A stretch of 9,117 nt of DNA. Source: Flavobacteriales bacterium UBA2426 (GTDB taxonomy: Bacteria > Bacteroidota > Bacteroidia > Flavobacteriales_F > PHOS-HE28). Position numbers and translations under genes: made by a program. Below, in pieces: positions 1-6,172 of the stretch (its first letter is position 1; each line of letters opens with the position of its first letter). The notes below the pieces were generated by a model that saw nothing but the letters and a program-made list of their open reading frames with translations, did no database searches and was not told the origin of the DNA. The DNA lies in the NCBI GenBank assembly GCA_002342985.1, contig DDRC01000045.1, positions 1 through 9,117 on the forward strand. Direction: 5' to 3'.

Positions 1-468
1 GGCAGCATCCGCGAGAACATCGCCTACGGCAGGCCCGGCGCGAGCGATGCCGAGATCGAGGCGGCGGCGCGCAAGGCCAATGCGCACGATTTCATCGCCT
101 CCTTCCCCGAGGGCTACAAGACCATCGTGGGCGAGCGCGGCATCCAGCTCAGCGGCGGCCAGCGGCAGCGCATCGCCATTGCCCGCGCCGTGCTGAAGGA
201 CCCCGCGATCCTGATCCTGGACGAGGCCACCAGCGCGCTGGATAGCGAGAGCGAACGGCTGGTGCAGGAGGCGTTGGAGCAGTTGATGAAGGGCCGCACG
301 AGCCTGGTCATCGCGCACCGCCTCAGCACCGTGCGCGATGCTGATCGGATCCTGGTGCTCGACAAGGGCGTGGTGGCCGAGAGCGGCACGCACGAGGAGC
401 TGATCGCGAATGCGAACGGCTTGTACAGCAGCTTGAGCCGCCTGCAGTTCGACCAGAGCTTGGCCTAG
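1..468 (+). CDS. ABC exporter ATP-binding domain, C-terminal part (MsbA-like), 5' truncated by window edge
   Basis: This is the final 155 residues of an ABC transporter nucleotide-binding domain, read in frame from base 1 to the TAG at 466-468. The start lies outside the window. The visible residues begin at [10 protein letters not shown], the segment that normally follows the Q-loop. They then show the ABC signature LSGGQ (fragment residues 50-54), Walker B ILILDE (70-75), D-loop SALD (78-81) and the H-loop histidine in VIAHRLSTV (H106). This order and wording is that of type IV exporters in which membrane and ATPase domains are fused (MsbA/LmrA/BmrA group). They use ATP hydrolysis in the cytoplasm to export lipids or drugs. 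Walker A and the membrane domain are not visible, so the substrate cannot be told. MsbA-like lipid A flippase is a reasonable guess given the LptF/LptG-family gene nearby, but it is only inference. The gene ends a few bases before the convergent exported-protein gene. Confidence 0.93.
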   Translation, partial: GSIRENIAYGRPGASDAEIEAAARKANAHDFIASFPEGYKTIVGERGIQLSGGQRQRIAIARAVLKDPAILILDEATSALDSESERLVQEALEQLMKGRTSLVIAHRLSTVRDADRILVLDKGVVAESGTHEELIANANGLYSSLSRLQFDQSLA

Positions 469-480
469 TCAGGCACTCAT

Positions 481-1164
481 TCATTCCAATGCGACGAAAC
501 GCCTGACCCGCGTAGCGGAAGCGTTGCGAAGCAGAGCCAGCCGCACGCCGCCAGAGAAGCCAGGAGGTGCTGGGATCGTTTCCTGGCCCCCGCTCACCTG
601 CTGCTGAAACAGGACTCGACCGGATGCATCCGTGATCATGAGGTCACCACCGGAATGTCCACCCAGCCGGATCAGTCCATTGGCATAGTGCACAGAGAAA
701 TCGTCAGCAGCTTCCGTGTCCTCGATGCCCACGGCGCTTTCGTAGCTGATCAAGCAGACCGTCCCTGAATACTGAAAGATGTCAACGATGTCGAGGTATG
801 CCGTGCCCAGGTGCCTGAACACATGCCGATTGGCAACCGACCATGGGAAGTGATGCAGCAACTCACCCGGTGTGTCCGACGCACCGCAGGCATCGAACAC
901 CTTCATCCTCGGATAAATGCCACCGCAATACATGTTCTGATCGAGGTCAACGACGATTGAATCGCCGGGAGTGAGGTACACGGTGAGCCCCACCATGAAG
1001 CTGGAAGGAGAGACATTGGCCAACAACTCAATGGAGCCATCCGCCCGTTTGATCGACACCGTGAAAGGAACAAGGCAATCCTTCGCGAAGGCTGCTGGCA
1101 AACCCGATCCAACGCCCAAGCAGAGCCCGAGCAACGCGCGACAAGCCGGTGATCGTATCAGCAT
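481..1164 (-). CDS. Small exported protein of unknown function with probable T9SS-type C-terminal sorting domain
   Basis: I do not recognise the family. From the ATG at 1164 the product is 227 residues. It opens with a convincing signal peptide: MLIRSPACR, then a hydrophobic stretch LLGLCLGVGSGLPAAFA with an AxA-like cleavage point before KDC. Four cysteines remain after cleavage, which suits an oxidised exported protein. The last ~70 residues read like a T9SS type A sorting domain: ANGLIRL, then DLMITDASGRVLFQQQV, then a glycine-rich turn and the end RRFVALE. This suggests secretion or surface attachment. Longer starts are open at 1197 (ATG) and 1224 (GTG, overlapping the rsmG stop as GTGA). 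I prefer 1164 because it gives a normal signal peptide and follows a TATCGTTG box. Two sampled 60-base stretches are about 57-60% GC, below the 65-78% sampled in tgt, so it may have a different history from its neighbours. Confidence 0.72.
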   Translation of the reverse strand: MLIRSPACRALLGLCLGVGSGLPAAFAKDCLVPFTVSIKRADGSIELLANVSPSSFMVGLTVYLTPGDSIVVDLDQNMYCGGIYPRMKVFDACGASDTPGELLHHFPWSVANRHVFRHLGTAYLDIVDIFQYSGTVCLISYESAVGIEDTEAADDFSVHYANGLIRLGGHSGGDLMITDASGRVLFQQQVSGGQETIPAPPGFSGGVRLALLRNASATRVRRFVALE

Positions 1165-1174
1165 GACCACGATA

Positions 1175-1182
1175 CAACGATA
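1175..1182 (-). promoter_or_regulatory. Candidate -7 box (TATCGTTG) for the exported-protein gene
   Basis: Read on the minus strand, TATCGTTG matches the Bacteroidota -7 consensus TAnnTTTG at five of six fixed positions. It ends 10 bases before the ATG at 1164. No clear -33 TTTG is visible at the right distance, so this is tentative. If real, the gene has its own start of transcription inside the end of the rsmG transcript. Confidence 0.3.
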
Positions 1183-1220
1183 ACTGCGCTGGATCATTGC
1201 CGCAGCCGGCAGCACATGGC

Positions 1221-1835
1221 TCACAATACCACCTCCACCACCTTCTTCGTCGCGAAGAACTCCTCCTCGAAGTGCTCGGATAGTTCGTGCACCCGGTAGC
1301 GCTGCTTGATCGGCAGCAGCTCATCAGCGAGCTCGCCGCCCTTGAGGTAGTAGAGCTTCCCCTCCCCTTTCGGCACCAGGTGCCTGGTCATGCGCAGGAA
1401 CTCGGGCAGGGTGGTCACCGCGCGGCTCACGATCACGTCGTAGCGCTGCTTGTGGTCCTCGCTGCGCACCTGCTCGGCGGTGCAATTGGTGAGGCCCAGC
1501 CCCCCGATCACACCCTGCACGGCGGCGATCTTCTTGCCGATGCCATCGATGCCGTGGAAAGTAGCCTGCGGGAACATGATCGCGAGCGGCACCAAGGGGA
1601 AGCCACCGCCGGTGCCCACATCCACGATGCGCGTCCCTTTCTTGAACTGGACCACCTTGGCGATGCCGAGCGAATGCAGGATGTGCCGTTCGTAGAGGTG
1701 CTCGAAGTCCTTGCGCGAGATGAGGTTGACGCGGGCGTTCCATTCGGCGTAGAGCGGGCCGAGGCGGGTGAAGCGGTCCCGCTGTTCCCGGGTGAGCTCC
1801 GGGAAGTACTTCAGCAGGAGGTCAATGCCTTGCAT
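1221..1835 (-). CDS. rsmG: 16S rRNA (guanine527-N7)-methyltransferase RsmG
   Basis: RsmG (GidB) is a SAM-dependent methyltransferase that forms m7G527 in the 530 loop of 16S rRNA, in the cytoplasm. Loss in other bacteria gives low-level streptomycin resistance. The 204-residue product shows the family in order: LLLKYFPELTREQ at the N-terminus, NLISRKDFEHLYERHILHSL (residues 37-56), SAM motif I VDVGTGGGFP (71-80), GIDGIGKKI (95-103), the ExVRxE-like segment EQVRSED (121-127), VIVSRAVTTLPEF (134-146), and an acidic end EEEFFATKKVVEV that I associate with Bacteroidota RsmG. The length is normal. The reading frame stays open to a GTG at 1880, but the ATG at 1835 fits the family start, so I use it. 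The gene lies 76 bases downstream of the sigma factor on the same strand. A GTG start for the next gene would overlap its TGA. Confidence 0.95.
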   Translation of the reverse strand: MQGIDLLLKYFPELTREQRDRFTRLGPLYAEWNARVNLISRKDFEHLYERHILHSLGIAKVVQFKKGTRIVDVGTGGGFPLVPLAIMFPQATFHGIDGIGKKIAAVQGVIGGLGLTNCTAEQVRSEDHKQRYDVIVSRAVTTLPEFLRMTRHLVPKGEGKLYYLKGGELADELLPIKQRYRVHELSEHFEEEFFATKKVVEVVL

Positions 1836-1879
1836 GATGGCTCTAGTATCGGTGAGACGCCGGATAGCCTTCTCACGCA

Positions 1880-1899
1880 CAAGCCGCCCACACGGCTTG
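1880..1899 (-). repeat. Small hairpin between the sigma factor gene and rsmG
   Basis: CAAGCCG at 1880-1886 and CGGCTTG at 1893-1899 form a perfect 7-bp stem with a 6-base loop. It sits in the 76-base gap between the sigma factor stop (1912) and the preferred rsmG start (1835). No U-tract follows on the minus strand, so a classical intrinsic terminator is unlikely. It could be an mRNA processing or attenuation structure, or chance. Confidence 0.35.
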
Positions 1900-1911
1900 C
1901 GGCGTAACGGG

Positions 1912-2520
1912 CTAGATCGTGTCCTTGCGCGCGTCGAGGAGGCCCATGAGGAATTCGCGGGCGCGGAAGAGCTGGGCCTTGACGGTACCCAGGGGCAGGT
2001 CGAGCTCCTCGGCGATCTCCTCGTAGCTGTATTCCTTGTAGTAGCGCAGCTCCACGAGGGTGCGGTAGCGGGGCTTCAGCTTCTCCACCACCTCGCGCAT
2101 GATGGCGTTCTTCTGCTCGCGGATGGTGACCTCGGCGGGATCGAGGCCGTGGCCCTTGAGCTCGATGGTCATCTCATCGCCGTCGTCGGTGCCGATGGGC
2201 GCATCGATGGAGAAGGTCTTCTTCTTCTGCTTGCGGATCCAGTCGATGCAGTTGTTGGAGGCGATCTTGAAGAGCCAGGTGCTGAAGGCGTAGTTGGGGG
2301 TGTACTGCTTCAGGCGGTTGAAGGCCTTCCCGAAGGCCTCGATGGTGAGGTCCTCCGCGTCGTCCTTGTTGTTGATCATCTTCAACAGCATGAAGTAGAT
2401 GGAGTCGCGGTAGCGGCTCATCAACTCGGCATAGGCCTTCTGGTCGCCCTTGTCCACGGCGCGCCGCACGAGGAGGTAGTCGTATCGGGCCTTCTCGCTG
2501 AGGTTCTCGTTCACTTCCAT
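1912..2520 (-). CDS. ECF-type RNA polymerase sigma-70 family factor
   Basis: This 202-residue protein is an extracytoplasmic-function sigma factor with only regions 2 and 4. Region 2 covers about residues 28-100, with core-binding DAEDLTIEAFGKAF (54-67) and the -10 recognition segment FSTWLFKIASNNCIDWIRK (79-97). A charged linker (about 100-135) follows. Region 4 covers about 140-196, with the helix-turn-helix YSYEEIAEELDLPLGTV (164-180) that reads -35/-33 elements. It directs RNA polymerase to a regulon that cannot be told from the sequence. The start at 2520 gives the usual ECF N-terminus (MEVNENLSEKARYDYLLVRR). An upstream in-frame extension to 2604 would lie entirely inside the glycosyltransferase gene and adds unrelated residues. 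The ATG lies 10 bases inside the end of that gene, implying one transcript and coupled translation. No anti-sigma gene is beside it, which is unusual for the class. Confidence 0.93.
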   Translation of the reverse strand: MEVNENLSEKARYDYLLVRRAVDKGDQKAYAELMSRYRDSIYFMLLKMINNKDDAEDLTIEAFGKAFNRLKQYTPNYAFSTWLFKIASNNCIDWIRKQKKKTFSIDAPIGTDDGDEMTIELKGHGLDPAEVTIREQKNAIMREVVEKLKPRYRTLVELRYYKEYSYEEIAEELDLPLGTVKAQLFRAREFLMGLLDARKDTI

Positions 2521-3611
2521 CGCTTGGGCTTTACGAGGATCGTGCTGGCATAGAGCAACGGATCCAAAAGTAGGAACAGCCATTCCAGGGGCAGCGCGAA
2601 CCACGCCACGGCCCCGGCCTGGAGCCGGCGCAGCGCGCTGATGGTGACCGGCAGGAGCAGGAGCAGCTGGGCGCCCAGGCCGATGGCGGCCTCGGCCCAG
2701 CGCTGCTGGTGCGCGAGAAGGGCCAGCGCCGCCCAGAACACGAGCCGGGCGAGCGGCAGCAGCATGAGCAGCACCTGGTGACCGAAGCGGTAGTGCACCG
2801 CAGTGGTGTAGTGCCGCCGCTTCCTGCGGATCCAGGCGGCGAGGCCGGGGGTGGGGCGCGTGGTCATGAAGCTGCGCGGATCGGCCACCACAGCGGTGTT
2901 GCCGCGCCGGGCCACCTCGTTGATGAAGAGGTCGTCATCGCCGCTCATGAGGTGGTTGTGGCGGCGCGGGCCGCTGGCGCCGAAGAAGACCTCGCTGGCG
3001 TAGCCCAGGTTGCGCCCCACGCCCATGTACGGCACGCCGGCCTGCGCGAAGCCCATGAACTGCATGGCCTTGACGGCCCCATCGTAGCGCTCCAGGATGG
3101 AGCCCAGGCCCGGCGACTTGGCGTAGGGGCTGTGCCCGATGACGATGCGGCGGCCGCTGCGGAAGCCCGCCGCCATCACCGAGATCCAGTCGCGGCCGGG
3201 GGGTACGCAGTCGGCATCGGTGAGCAGCACGAAGGGGTGCCTGGCGGCCCGTACGCCCACGCCCAGGGCGATCTTCTTGCCGTAATTGAATTTCTCGTCG
3301 GCCTGGATGTTCACCGGCCGGAGCCTCGGGTGATGGGGCTTCATCCATTGCAGGATCTCCCAGGTGTCATCGTCGCTGCGGTCGTTCACCACCACCACCT
3401 CGAACTCGCGGTGGTCCTGGTCCATGAGCACCGGGATGAGCTCCTCCAGCGTGCGGGCCTCGTTGCGTGCGCAGATCACCACGCTCACGGGGAGGTCGCG
3501 GTCGGGCTCCACCTCGCGCTTGCCGAAAGCCAGCCGGGTGAACATGAGGGCGTGGTAGGCCAGCAGCACGATGAGCGCGCCCAGCAGCACCTGGAATTCG
3601 ATGGACCACAT
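2511..3611 (-). CDS. Membrane-anchored family 2 glycosyltransferase
   Basis: This is a 366-residue GT2 (GT-A fold) processive-type or lipid-linked glycosyltransferase of the inner membrane. An N-terminal membrane helix (about residues 6-24) is followed by the catalytic domain: VSVVICARNEARTLEELIPVL (start near 42), VVVVNDRSDDDT (72-83), the metal and nucleotide-sugar binding DAD in LLTDADC (129-135), the catalytic acidic SGDDD (223-227), and the basic RRKRRHY (262-268), which stands where the Q/RxxRW motif occurs in related enzymes. Three hydrophobic segments follow (about 278-300, 308-328, 335-360). The sugar and acceptor cannot be read from the sequence; polysaccharide or glycolipid synthesis for the envelope is the family's usual job. 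It is first in a minus-strand cluster and overlaps the sigma factor start by 10 bases. The ATG at 3611 places the membrane helix at the N-terminus as expected. Confidence 0.92.
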   Translation of the reverse strand: MWSIEFQVLLGALIVLLAYHALMFTRLAFGKREVEPDRDLPVSVVICARNEARTLEELIPVLMDQDHREFEVVVVNDRSDDDTWEILQWMKPHHPRLRPVNIQADEKFNYGKKIALGVGVRAARHPFVLLTDADCVPPGRDWISVMAAGFRSGRRIVIGHSPYAKSPGLGSILERYDGAVKAMQFMGFAQAGVPYMGVGRNLGYASEVFFGASGPRRHNHLMSGDDDLFINEVARRGNTAVVADPRSFMTTRPTPGLAAWIRRKRRHYTTAVHYRFGHQVLLMLLPLARLVFWAALALLAHQQRWAEAAIGLGAQLLLLLPVTISALRRLQAGAVAWFALPLEWLFLLLDPLLYASTILVKPKRWK

Positions 3612-3759
3612 GGAGAACGGCCGGTGCGCAAGCGGCCCCGGAGCGCTGGCGAAGCTATCCGGGGGCCTCGCGGGCGTCCCCCTGCGGGCGGGCCAGTTAT
3701 GAACACCGGCAGCGGGGAAGACCCAGCGCCGGGCCCTCTACCTTCGCGGCCCTTCGCCC
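3612..3759. promoter_or_regulatory. Divergent promoter region between the glycosyltransferase gene and tgt
   Basis: This 148-base GC-rich gap must hold the promoters for both directions. The plus strand has TACCTTCG at 3739-3746, ending 13 bases before the tgt ATG. The minus strand has TAGCTTCG at 3650-3657, 38 bases before the glycosyltransferase ATG. Each matches the Bacteroidota -7 consensus TAnnTTTG except for C in place of the third T. Neither has a clear -33 TTTG, so the individual boxes are tentative, while the presence of promoters in the gap follows from the gene orientation. Confidence 0.5.
3739..3746 (+). promoter_or_regulatory. Candidate -7 box (TACCTTCG) for tgt
   Basis: TACCTTCG matches TAnnTTTG at five of six fixed positions. 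Its position, 13 bases before the tgt ATG, predicts a very short leader of a few bases. There is no purine-rich ribosome binding site before the ATG, in line with the weak use of Shine-Dalgarno sequences in Bacteroidota. No -33 element is evident. Confidence 0.4.
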
Positions 3760-4890
3760 ATGCGCTTCGACCTCCTGGCCACGGACCCGGCCTCCAACGC
3801 CCGCGCCGGGCTGCTGCACACCGACCACGGCGCCATCCCCACCCCCGTGTTCATGCCCGTGGGCACCCTGGGCGCCGTGAAGGCCGTGCATCCGCGCGAG
3901 CTGCGCAACGACCTGGACGCGCCGATCATGCTGAGCAACACCTACCACCTGTACCTGCGGCCCGGTACGGAGGTGCTGGAGCATGCGGGCGGGCTGCACC
4001 GGTTCAACGGGTGGGACCGCCCCATCCTCACCGACAGCGGGGGCTTCCAGGTGCACTCGCTCAGCGACATCCGCAAGATCACCGAGGAGGGCGTGAAGTT
4101 CCAGAGCCACATCGACGGCAGTCGCCACCTCTTCACCCCCGAGCGCGTGATGGACATCCAGCGCAGCATCGGGGCCGACATCTGCATGGCCTTCGACGAG
4201 TGCACGCCCTGGCCCTGCGAGCAGGCCTATGCCGAGAAGAGCATGCACCTGACCCACCGCTGGCTGGACCGCTGCATCGCGCGCTTCAACAGCACCGCCC
4301 CCAGGTACGGGCACGAGCAGGCGCTCTTCCCCATCGTGCAGGGCAGCACCTTCCCCGAGCTGCGCAAGCGGAGCAGCGAGTACATCGCCGCCAAGGGTGC
4401 CGTGGGCAACGCCATCGGAGGCCTCAGCGTGGGCGAGCCCGAGGAGGAGATGTATGCCATGGCGGAACTGTGCTGCGGCATCCTGCCGAAGGACAGGCCC
4501 CGCTACCTGATGGGCGTGGGCACCCCCTGGAACCTGCTGGAGAACATGGCCCGCGGCGTGGACATGTTCGATTGCGTGATGCCCACCCGCAACGGCCGCA
4601 ACGGCATGCTCTTCACGCGGGAAGGCGTGGTGAACATCAAGAACAAGCAGTGGGCCGACGACCATTCGCCCTTGGACCCCGGCGGACACAGCTGGGTGGA
4701 CACCGCCTACTCCCGCGCCTTCGTGCGCCACCTCTTCCAGAGCGGGGAGATGCTGGGGCAGCAGATCGCCAGCCTGCACAACCTGGGCTTCTACCTGGCG
4801 TTGATGAAGGAGGCCCGCGAACGCATCCTGGACGGTAGCTTCACCAGCTGGAAGAACACGTTGCTGCCGAAACTGAAGGTGAGACAATGA
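3760..4890 (+). CDS. tgt: tRNA-guanine(34) transglycosylase
   Basis: Tgt exchanges guanine 34 of tRNAs with GUN anticodons for preQ1 in queuosine synthesis, in the cytoplasm. The 376-residue TIM-barrel protein shows all catalytic landmarks: general acid/base D92 in TDSGGFQVHSL, substrate-binding D146 in MAFDECTPWP, VQG (193-195), GGLSVGEP (220-227), MGVGTPWNLL (251-260), and nucleophile D271 in MFDCVMPTRNGRNG with the tRNA-contacting loop. The C-terminal zinc site is missing. Where E. coli Tgt has CxCxxC, this protein reads SPLDPGGHSWVDTAYSRA (303-320); only the histidine of RHL (H324) remains. I believe this is a lineage trait of Bacteroidota Tgt and not damage, because everything around it is intact. 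The start is supported by MRFDLLATD, a normal N-terminus. A 115-base gap holding a strong hairpin separates it from the LptF/LptG-family permease, a neighbour often seen in this phylum. Confidence 0.96.
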   Translation: MRFDLLATDPASNARAGLLHTDHGAIPTPVFMPVGTLGAVKAVHPRELRNDLDAPIMLSNTYHLYLRPGTEVLEHAGGLHRFNGWDRPILTDSGGFQVHSLSDIRKITEEGVKFQSHIDGSRHLFTPERVMDIQRSIGADICMAFDECTPWPCEQAYAEKSMHLTHRWLDRCIARFNSTAPRYGHEQALFPIVQGSTFPELRKRSSEYIAAKGAVGNAIGGLSVGEPEEEMYAMAELCCGILPKDRPRYLMGVGTPWNLLENMARGVDMFDCVMPTRNGRNGMLFTREGVVNIKNKQWADDHSPLDPGGHSWVDTAYSRAFVRHLFQSGEMLGQQIASLHNLGFYLALMKEARERILDGSFTSWKNTLLPKLKVRQ

Positions 4891-4916
4891 TGATGCGCCA
4901 CATCGACGTTCAGCTT

Positions 4917-4968
4917 CGGGCTTCGGGCCGCGGGCTTGTCCCGGATCCAGCCCGCAGCCCGAGGCCCG
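4917..4968 (+). repeat. Long imperfect inverted repeat (hairpin) between tgt and the LptF/LptG-family gene
   Basis: Arms at 4917-4936 and 4949-4968 (20 bases each, 12-base loop) pair with 18 Watson-Crick pairs, one U-G wobble (4922/4963) and one C-A mismatch (4929/4956). The arms are made of repeated GGGC/TTCGGGC-like units, so slipped pairings are also possible. It fills about half of the 115-base gap after the tgt stop. There is no U-run after it, so it is not a standard intrinsic terminator. It may stabilise the tgt mRNA 3' end, act as a processing site, or be a GC-rich dispersed repeat. Confidence 0.7.
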
Positions 4969-5005
4969 TGGCCCGTGCGCAGGCCCTTGCGCGATAGCCC
5001 TGCAC

Positions 5006-6085
5006 ATGCTCCGCATCCTCGACCGCTACATCCTGAGCCGGTTCCTCGGCACCTTCTTCTTCATGCTGGTGCTGATCATGCTCATCGCGGTGGTCTTCGA
5101 CCTCAGTGAGAAGACCGAGGATTTCGCCGGAACGAAGGCCACCACGGGCGAGATCATCCTCGACTACTACGTCAACTTCGTGGTGTTCTACGCCAACCGG
5201 TTCAGCGGCCTGTTCACCTTCCTCGCGGTGCTGCTCTTCACCAGCCGGCTGGCGCACCGCAGCGAGGTGATCGCCATGCTCAGCAGCGGGGTGAGCTTCC
5301 CGCGCATCATGTGGCCCTACTTCCTGGGCGCAACGCTCCTCACCATCCTCTCCCTGGTCATCAACCACCTGGTGCTGCCCAAGGCCAACGAGGTGCGCCT
5401 CGCCTTCGAGGAAGCCTACATCCGCGTCACCTTCTCGGTGAAGGACCGGCACCTGCACCGCGAGATCGAGCCGGGCACCATCGCCTATTGCGAGCGCTAC
5501 GGCGCCAAGGAGCGCACCCTCTACACCTTCGGCCTGGAGCGGTGGGAGAACGGCGCGCTGCGCAGCAAGCTCGATGCCGACCGTGCCGAGTACGACAGCC
5601 TGGGCGGCCGCTGGCGCATCATCAACTACAGCGCCCGCACCATGGGGCCCGAGGGCGACCGCCTCACGCGCGGCGCCCTCCTCGACACCGTGCTGCCCCT
5701 GCGCCCCGAGGACCTGGGCCAGCGCGTGGAGATGGCCATGGCCATGAGCACGCCCGAACTGAACGCCTACATCGAGAAGAAGCTGCGCCAGGGCGACGGC
5801 AAGGTGGGGCCCTACCTCATCGAGAAGCACCAGCGTACCGCCTATCCCCTGGCCACCTACATCTTCACGCTCATCGGCGTGGGCATCGCCAGCCGCAAGG
5901 TGCGCGGCGGCACGGGACTCCACCTCGCGCTCGGCGTCATGCTGGTGCTGGTGTACTTCTTCGTGGTGCAATTCACCACGGTGGCGGCCACCAATGCGGG
6001 GCTCGACCCCTTCCTGGCCGTCTGGATCCCCAACATCGGGTACGCCCTCATCGGCGCCTGGATCTACCGGAACGCGCCCAAGTAG
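5006..6085 (+). CDS. LptF/LptG family permease (YjgP/YjgQ), LPS export
   Basis: This 359-residue inner-membrane protein belongs to the LptF/LptG family, the membrane half of the LptB2FG transporter that extracts LPS and feeds it to the periplasmic bridge. The layout is typical. The N-terminus LDRYILSRFLGTFFFMLVLI carries the first membrane helix (about residues 13-32), followed by helices at about 54-80 and 100-123. A soluble periplasmic beta-jellyroll domain (about 125-270) comes next, then three C-terminal helices (about 280-296, 304-326, 334-353). SRLAHRSEVIAMLSSGVSF (80-98) is the conserved cytoplasmic coupling helix contacting the ATPase. PLATYIFTLIGVGIASRK (281-298) matches the family's usual PxxxxxFxxIGxxxxxRK pattern. 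I cannot separate LptF from LptG by eye. It follows tgt, and no lptB or second permease gene is nearby in the window. The ATG at 5006 gives the canonical N-terminus; no clear Shine-Dalgarno site is seen. Confidence 0.92.
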   Translation: MLRILDRYILSRFLGTFFFMLVLIMLIAVVFDLSEKTEDFAGTKATTGEIILDYYVNFVVFYANRFSGLFTFLAVLLFTSRLAHRSEVIAMLSSGVSFPRIMWPYFLGATLLTILSLVINHLVLPKANEVRLAFEEAYIRVTFSVKDRHLHREIEPGTIAYCERYGAKERTLYTFGLERWENGALRSKLDADRAEYDSLGGRWRIINYSARTMGPEGDRLTRGALLDTVLPLRPEDLGQRVEMAMAMSTPELNAYIEKKLRQGDGKVGPYLIEKHQRTAYPLATYIFTLIGVGIASRKVRGGTGLHLALGVMLVLVYFFVVQFTTVAATNAGLDPFLAVWIPNIGYALIGAWIYRNAPK

Positions 6086-6109
6086 CCTTCCCATCCTGAA
6101 CGGGGATAT

Positions 6110-6129
6110 TCATCGGCATTTGCCGATGA
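6110..6129. promoter_or_regulatory. Inverted repeat upstream of arsR (possible distal operator, or hairpin ending the permease transcript)
   Basis: TCATCGGCA and TGCCGATGA form perfect 9-bp arms around TT. The repeat lies 24 bases after the permease stop and 43 bases before the arsR ATG. As DNA it has the size and symmetry of a site for a dimeric winged-helix repressor, and it covers the candidate -33 TTTG at 6119-6122. As RNA it would give an 8-bp stem with a 4-base loop but has no U-tract after it, so a terminator is the weaker reading. Confidence 0.5.
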
Positions 6130-6152
6130 TTCGCCTCTATATCGTAATATTG
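6119..6152 (+). promoter_or_regulatory. Candidate promoter of the ars operon
   Basis: TTTG at 6119-6122 (-33) is followed after 22 bases by TAATATTG at 6145-6152, one change from the Bacteroidota -7 consensus TAnnTTTG. The spacing is at the long end of the range described for this phylum. Transcription would begin near 6158-6160, leaving a leader of about 13-15 bases before the arsR ATG. Both boxes lie inside inverted repeats, as expected for a repressor-controlled promoter. Confidence 0.5.
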
Positions 6153-6156
6153 CGAT
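6141..6156. promoter_or_regulatory. Probable ArsR operator overlapping the -7 box
   Basis: ATCGTAATATTGCGAT is a 16-bp inverted repeat in which seven of eight symmetric pairs match; only T6145/G6152 breaks it. It lies 17 bases before the arsR ATG in an AT-rich pocket that stands out from the GC-rich surroundings. ArsR/SmtB repressors are dimeric and bind such imperfect palindromes at their own promoters. The embedded TAATATTG means a bound repressor would cover the -7 region. Assignment to ArsR rests on position and symmetry. Confidence 0.6.
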
Positions 6157-6172
6157 CTATTCAGCATCCTCC

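Noticed and set aside
469..480. A bidirectional terminator between the converging ABC and exported-protein genes
   Set aside because: The gap is only 12 bases with no inverted repeat or U-tract; any terminator would have to lie inside the coding sequences and none is evident.
1836..1880. Upstream GTG start for RsmG at 1880
   Set aside because: The added 15 residues are not family-like, and the ATG at 1835 starts right before the conserved LLLKYFPELT segment.
2521..2604. 28-residue N-terminal extension of the sigma factor
   Set aside because: It lies wholly within the glycosyltransferase gene and has no ECF character; the ATG at 2520 gives the expected N-terminus.
3661..3682. GGGGG...CCCCC possible hairpin in the divergent promoter region
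   Set aside because: There are only five paired bases with a 12-base loop in a very GC-rich stretch, which is expected by chance.
2709..4838. A 709-codon plus-strand open frame spanning the glycosyltransferase and most of tgt
   Set aside because: It lies antisense to the glycosyltransferase and out of frame with tgt, both of which have full family motifs. Its translation is Arg/His/Ala/Pro-rich low complexity, typical of shadow frames in GC-rich DNA.
3697..6094. Long minus-strand open frames opposite tgt and the LptF/LptG-family gene (3697-5016 and 4910-6094)
   Set aside because: They are mirror frames of strongly biased codons; the plus-strand genes explain the region completely.
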